Source of the DNA: Acinetobacter pittii
GTDB lineage: Bacteria; Pseudomonadota; Gammaproteobacteria; Pseudomonadales; Moraxellaceae
Direction: 5' to 3'
Assembly (NCBI RefSeq): GCF_034067285.1
Contig: NZ_CP139286.1
Span: 3,472,001-3,536,000 of the forward strand
Length of the DNA stretch: 64,000 nt
Part shown: positions 63,038-64,000 of the stretch, in pieces
Numbering within the stretch: the stretch's first letter is position 1
Layout: every line of letters begins with the position of its first letter
Made by a program: the position numbers and the translations under genes
The notes under the pieces: model-generated
Databases searched by the model: none
The model's input: the letters and a program-made list of their open reading frames with translations, nothing else
What the model was told of the DNA's origin: nothing

Positions 63038-64000
63038 TTAGGAAGCGGTAGTGCTGTTGTATTTCATCAGAACAGGTGCCAGATAGTCAGAAACCGCATC
63101 TACATGTGTAATATGTGGATTATGGCCTGCGCCAGCGATAGTATGTATAGGGATATCTGAGCTTATTGTGGTAACAATTGGATCTTTATCTCCCACAATG
63201 ATTTCAACTTTAGAACTAAGTTCGTTTAACAAAGTTGTCTGAGTTGCTCGCTGCTGCGGCAAACTAATACGGTACATATACTCACTAATATGTTTGGCTA
63301 CCGACACTCGACGTAATGAATCCATCGCATATCTCACTGACGGATTTTGTTGTCCATCTGGATGTAGGTCTTTAGCAATCATATCTTTTGGCACAAAACG
63401 GAAAATCAGATTAGATATGGCTTGTATCTGAAACATTTTAGCGGCCTGTGCTTGAACAAAATAAGGCGATATGAGGATAAGACGTGCAACTTTATCTGGA
63501 TATTTCTTTGTAAGATTCAACGCAAAAAGACATCCTAACGAGTGTGCAATAACAACACTATTTGGCGCTAAAAGCTTTGCAGCGGCATCAATAAATTGAT
63601 GGTTGTTGTCTTCAATCATCTCATAACTGCCTGAACGCCCAAGTCCCGGCAGGTCCATCATAGCGACCTGTTCGTATGTGATTTTATTTATGATTGGAGA
63701 CCAGCATGCACTATCAAATGGAATCCCATGTAAAAATAATGCAGAAGATTTTTCCGAAACAACTGTTTGTTTAGTATAGATTTCTTTCCAATATTGGTTT
63801 TGATAGCTGAAATGACTAGGTGTTGGTACTTGCATATGACCAAAGCGTGTAAGCACCAAACGATCAATCCAACGAGAAAAATAAGGAGTGATATTGATCA
63901 GGTCCGCAATACCCATTTTCGCTGCTATCGCCTCTGCCCCAGCAACATGATAGTGCTCGGTAGAAATGAAAGAGAGTTGCTCTTTAGAACCACCAAGCAA
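63038..64000 (-). CDS. Alpha/beta hydrolase, C-terminal part of a longer (probably fused) protein; runs off window
   Basis: 320 residues visible, open at position 64000. Residues of about 85-310 are an alpha/beta hydrolase: ALFLHGIPFDSACWSP holds the oxyanion loop, AHSLGCLFALNLTKKYP the nucleophile elbow (Ser about 154), VEIIVGDKDPIV the acid Asp and AGAGHNPHIT the catalytic His. The preceding 80 residues (STEHYHVAGAEAIAAKMGIAD) do not belong to the hydrolase and resemble the C-terminal part of a dehydrogenase/epimerase-like domain, suggesting a fusion. Substrate unknown. Confidence 0.8.
   Translation of the reverse strand: MLGGSKEQLSFISTEHYHVAGAEAIAAKMGIADLINITPYFSRWIDRLVLTRFGHMQVPTPSHFSYQNQYWKEIYTKQTVVSEKSSALFLHGIPFDSACWSPIINKITYEQVAMMDLPGLGRSGSYEMIEDNNHQFIDAAAKLLAPNSVVIAHSLGCLFALNLTKKYPDKVARLILISPYFVQAQAAKMFQIQAISNLIFRFVPKDMIAKDLHPDGQQNPSVRYAMDSLRRVSVAKHISEYMYRISLPQQRATQTTLLNELSSKVEIIVGDKDPIVTTISSDIPIHTIAGAGHNPHITHVDAVSDYLAPVLMKYNSTTAS

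Overview
The window is a stretch of core chromosome from an Acinetobacter species, most likely the A. calcoaceticus-baumannii complex. The signs are low GC, the Acinetobacter-type 16S sequence, an rrn operon with tRNA-Ile and tRNA-Ala in the spacer, a Zur box matching the published Acinetobacter/E. coli consensus, and gene families typical of the genus. From memory the 16S looks closest to A. baumannii, but the 16S-23S spacer (about 620 bp) does not settle the species. I see no insertion sequence, prophage, integron or CRISPR array. Gene order and base use look like ordinary core genome throughout.

Layout. 1-4.7 kb: a NiaP-type transporter (cut by the window edge), a TRIC-like channel, YchJ, a TerC-CBS-CorC membrane protein and a LOG-family nucleotide hydrolase. 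4.7-8.7 kb: an MdtD-type exporter, a GH25 muramidase, DNA polymerase IV, a compact structured (probably RNA) element and RidA. 8.8-13.5 kb: a DUF2726 protein, the radical-SAM protein YgiQ and a phytase-like lipoprotein. 13.6-15.5 kb: a MerR-family regulator divergent from a DUF2938 / flavodoxin-fold / DUF2798 operon. 15.45-15.64 kb: a strong candidate for a CsrB/RsmY/RsmZ-type small RNA with its own GacA box, the most interesting object here. 15.7-17.4 kb: a lytic transglycosylase and CysK. 17.5-23.3 kb: a complete rrn operon on the minus strand. 23.6-26.5 kb: a copper-associated locus (OprC-type receptor, DUF2946 protein, Met/His-rich small membrane protein). 26.6-30.1 kb: Def, then on the plus strand a LysM protein, DprA and TsaC. 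30.1-34.4 kb: a possible minus-strand sRNA, an EamA transporter, and a TetR regulator divergent from an MFS exporter plus AraC regulator. 34.5-35.8 kb: glutathione peroxidase and a lipoprotein. 35.8-43.1 kb: the whole F1Fo ATP synthase operon (atpIBEFHAGDC). 43.1-46.2 kb: the znuA / zur-znuC-znuB zinc uptake system with a perfect Zur box. 46.2-55 kb: LysE exporter, Dyp peroxidase, malic enzyme, ArgS, a SPOR protein, GST, OsmC and pirin. 55-64 kb: GuaA, DUF445, DoxX, DedA, LysE, a small lipoprotein, a solitary ParA, SirB2, BolA, two identical tRNA-Gly genes and the C-terminal part of an alpha/beta hydrolase.

How the parts work together. The rrn operon, ATP synthase, ArgS, GuaA, Def and TsaC are growth and translation genes. 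Around them sit metal-supply modules (zinc: ZnuABC/Zur; copper: OprC locus) and thiol/peroxide defence genes (GPx, Dyp, OsmC, pirin, GST, the MerR-flavodoxin operon). If the small RNA at about 15.53 kb does sequester CsrA under GacA control, it would be the post-transcriptional switch of the Gac/Csr pathway of this organism. That is inferred from motif and structure only.
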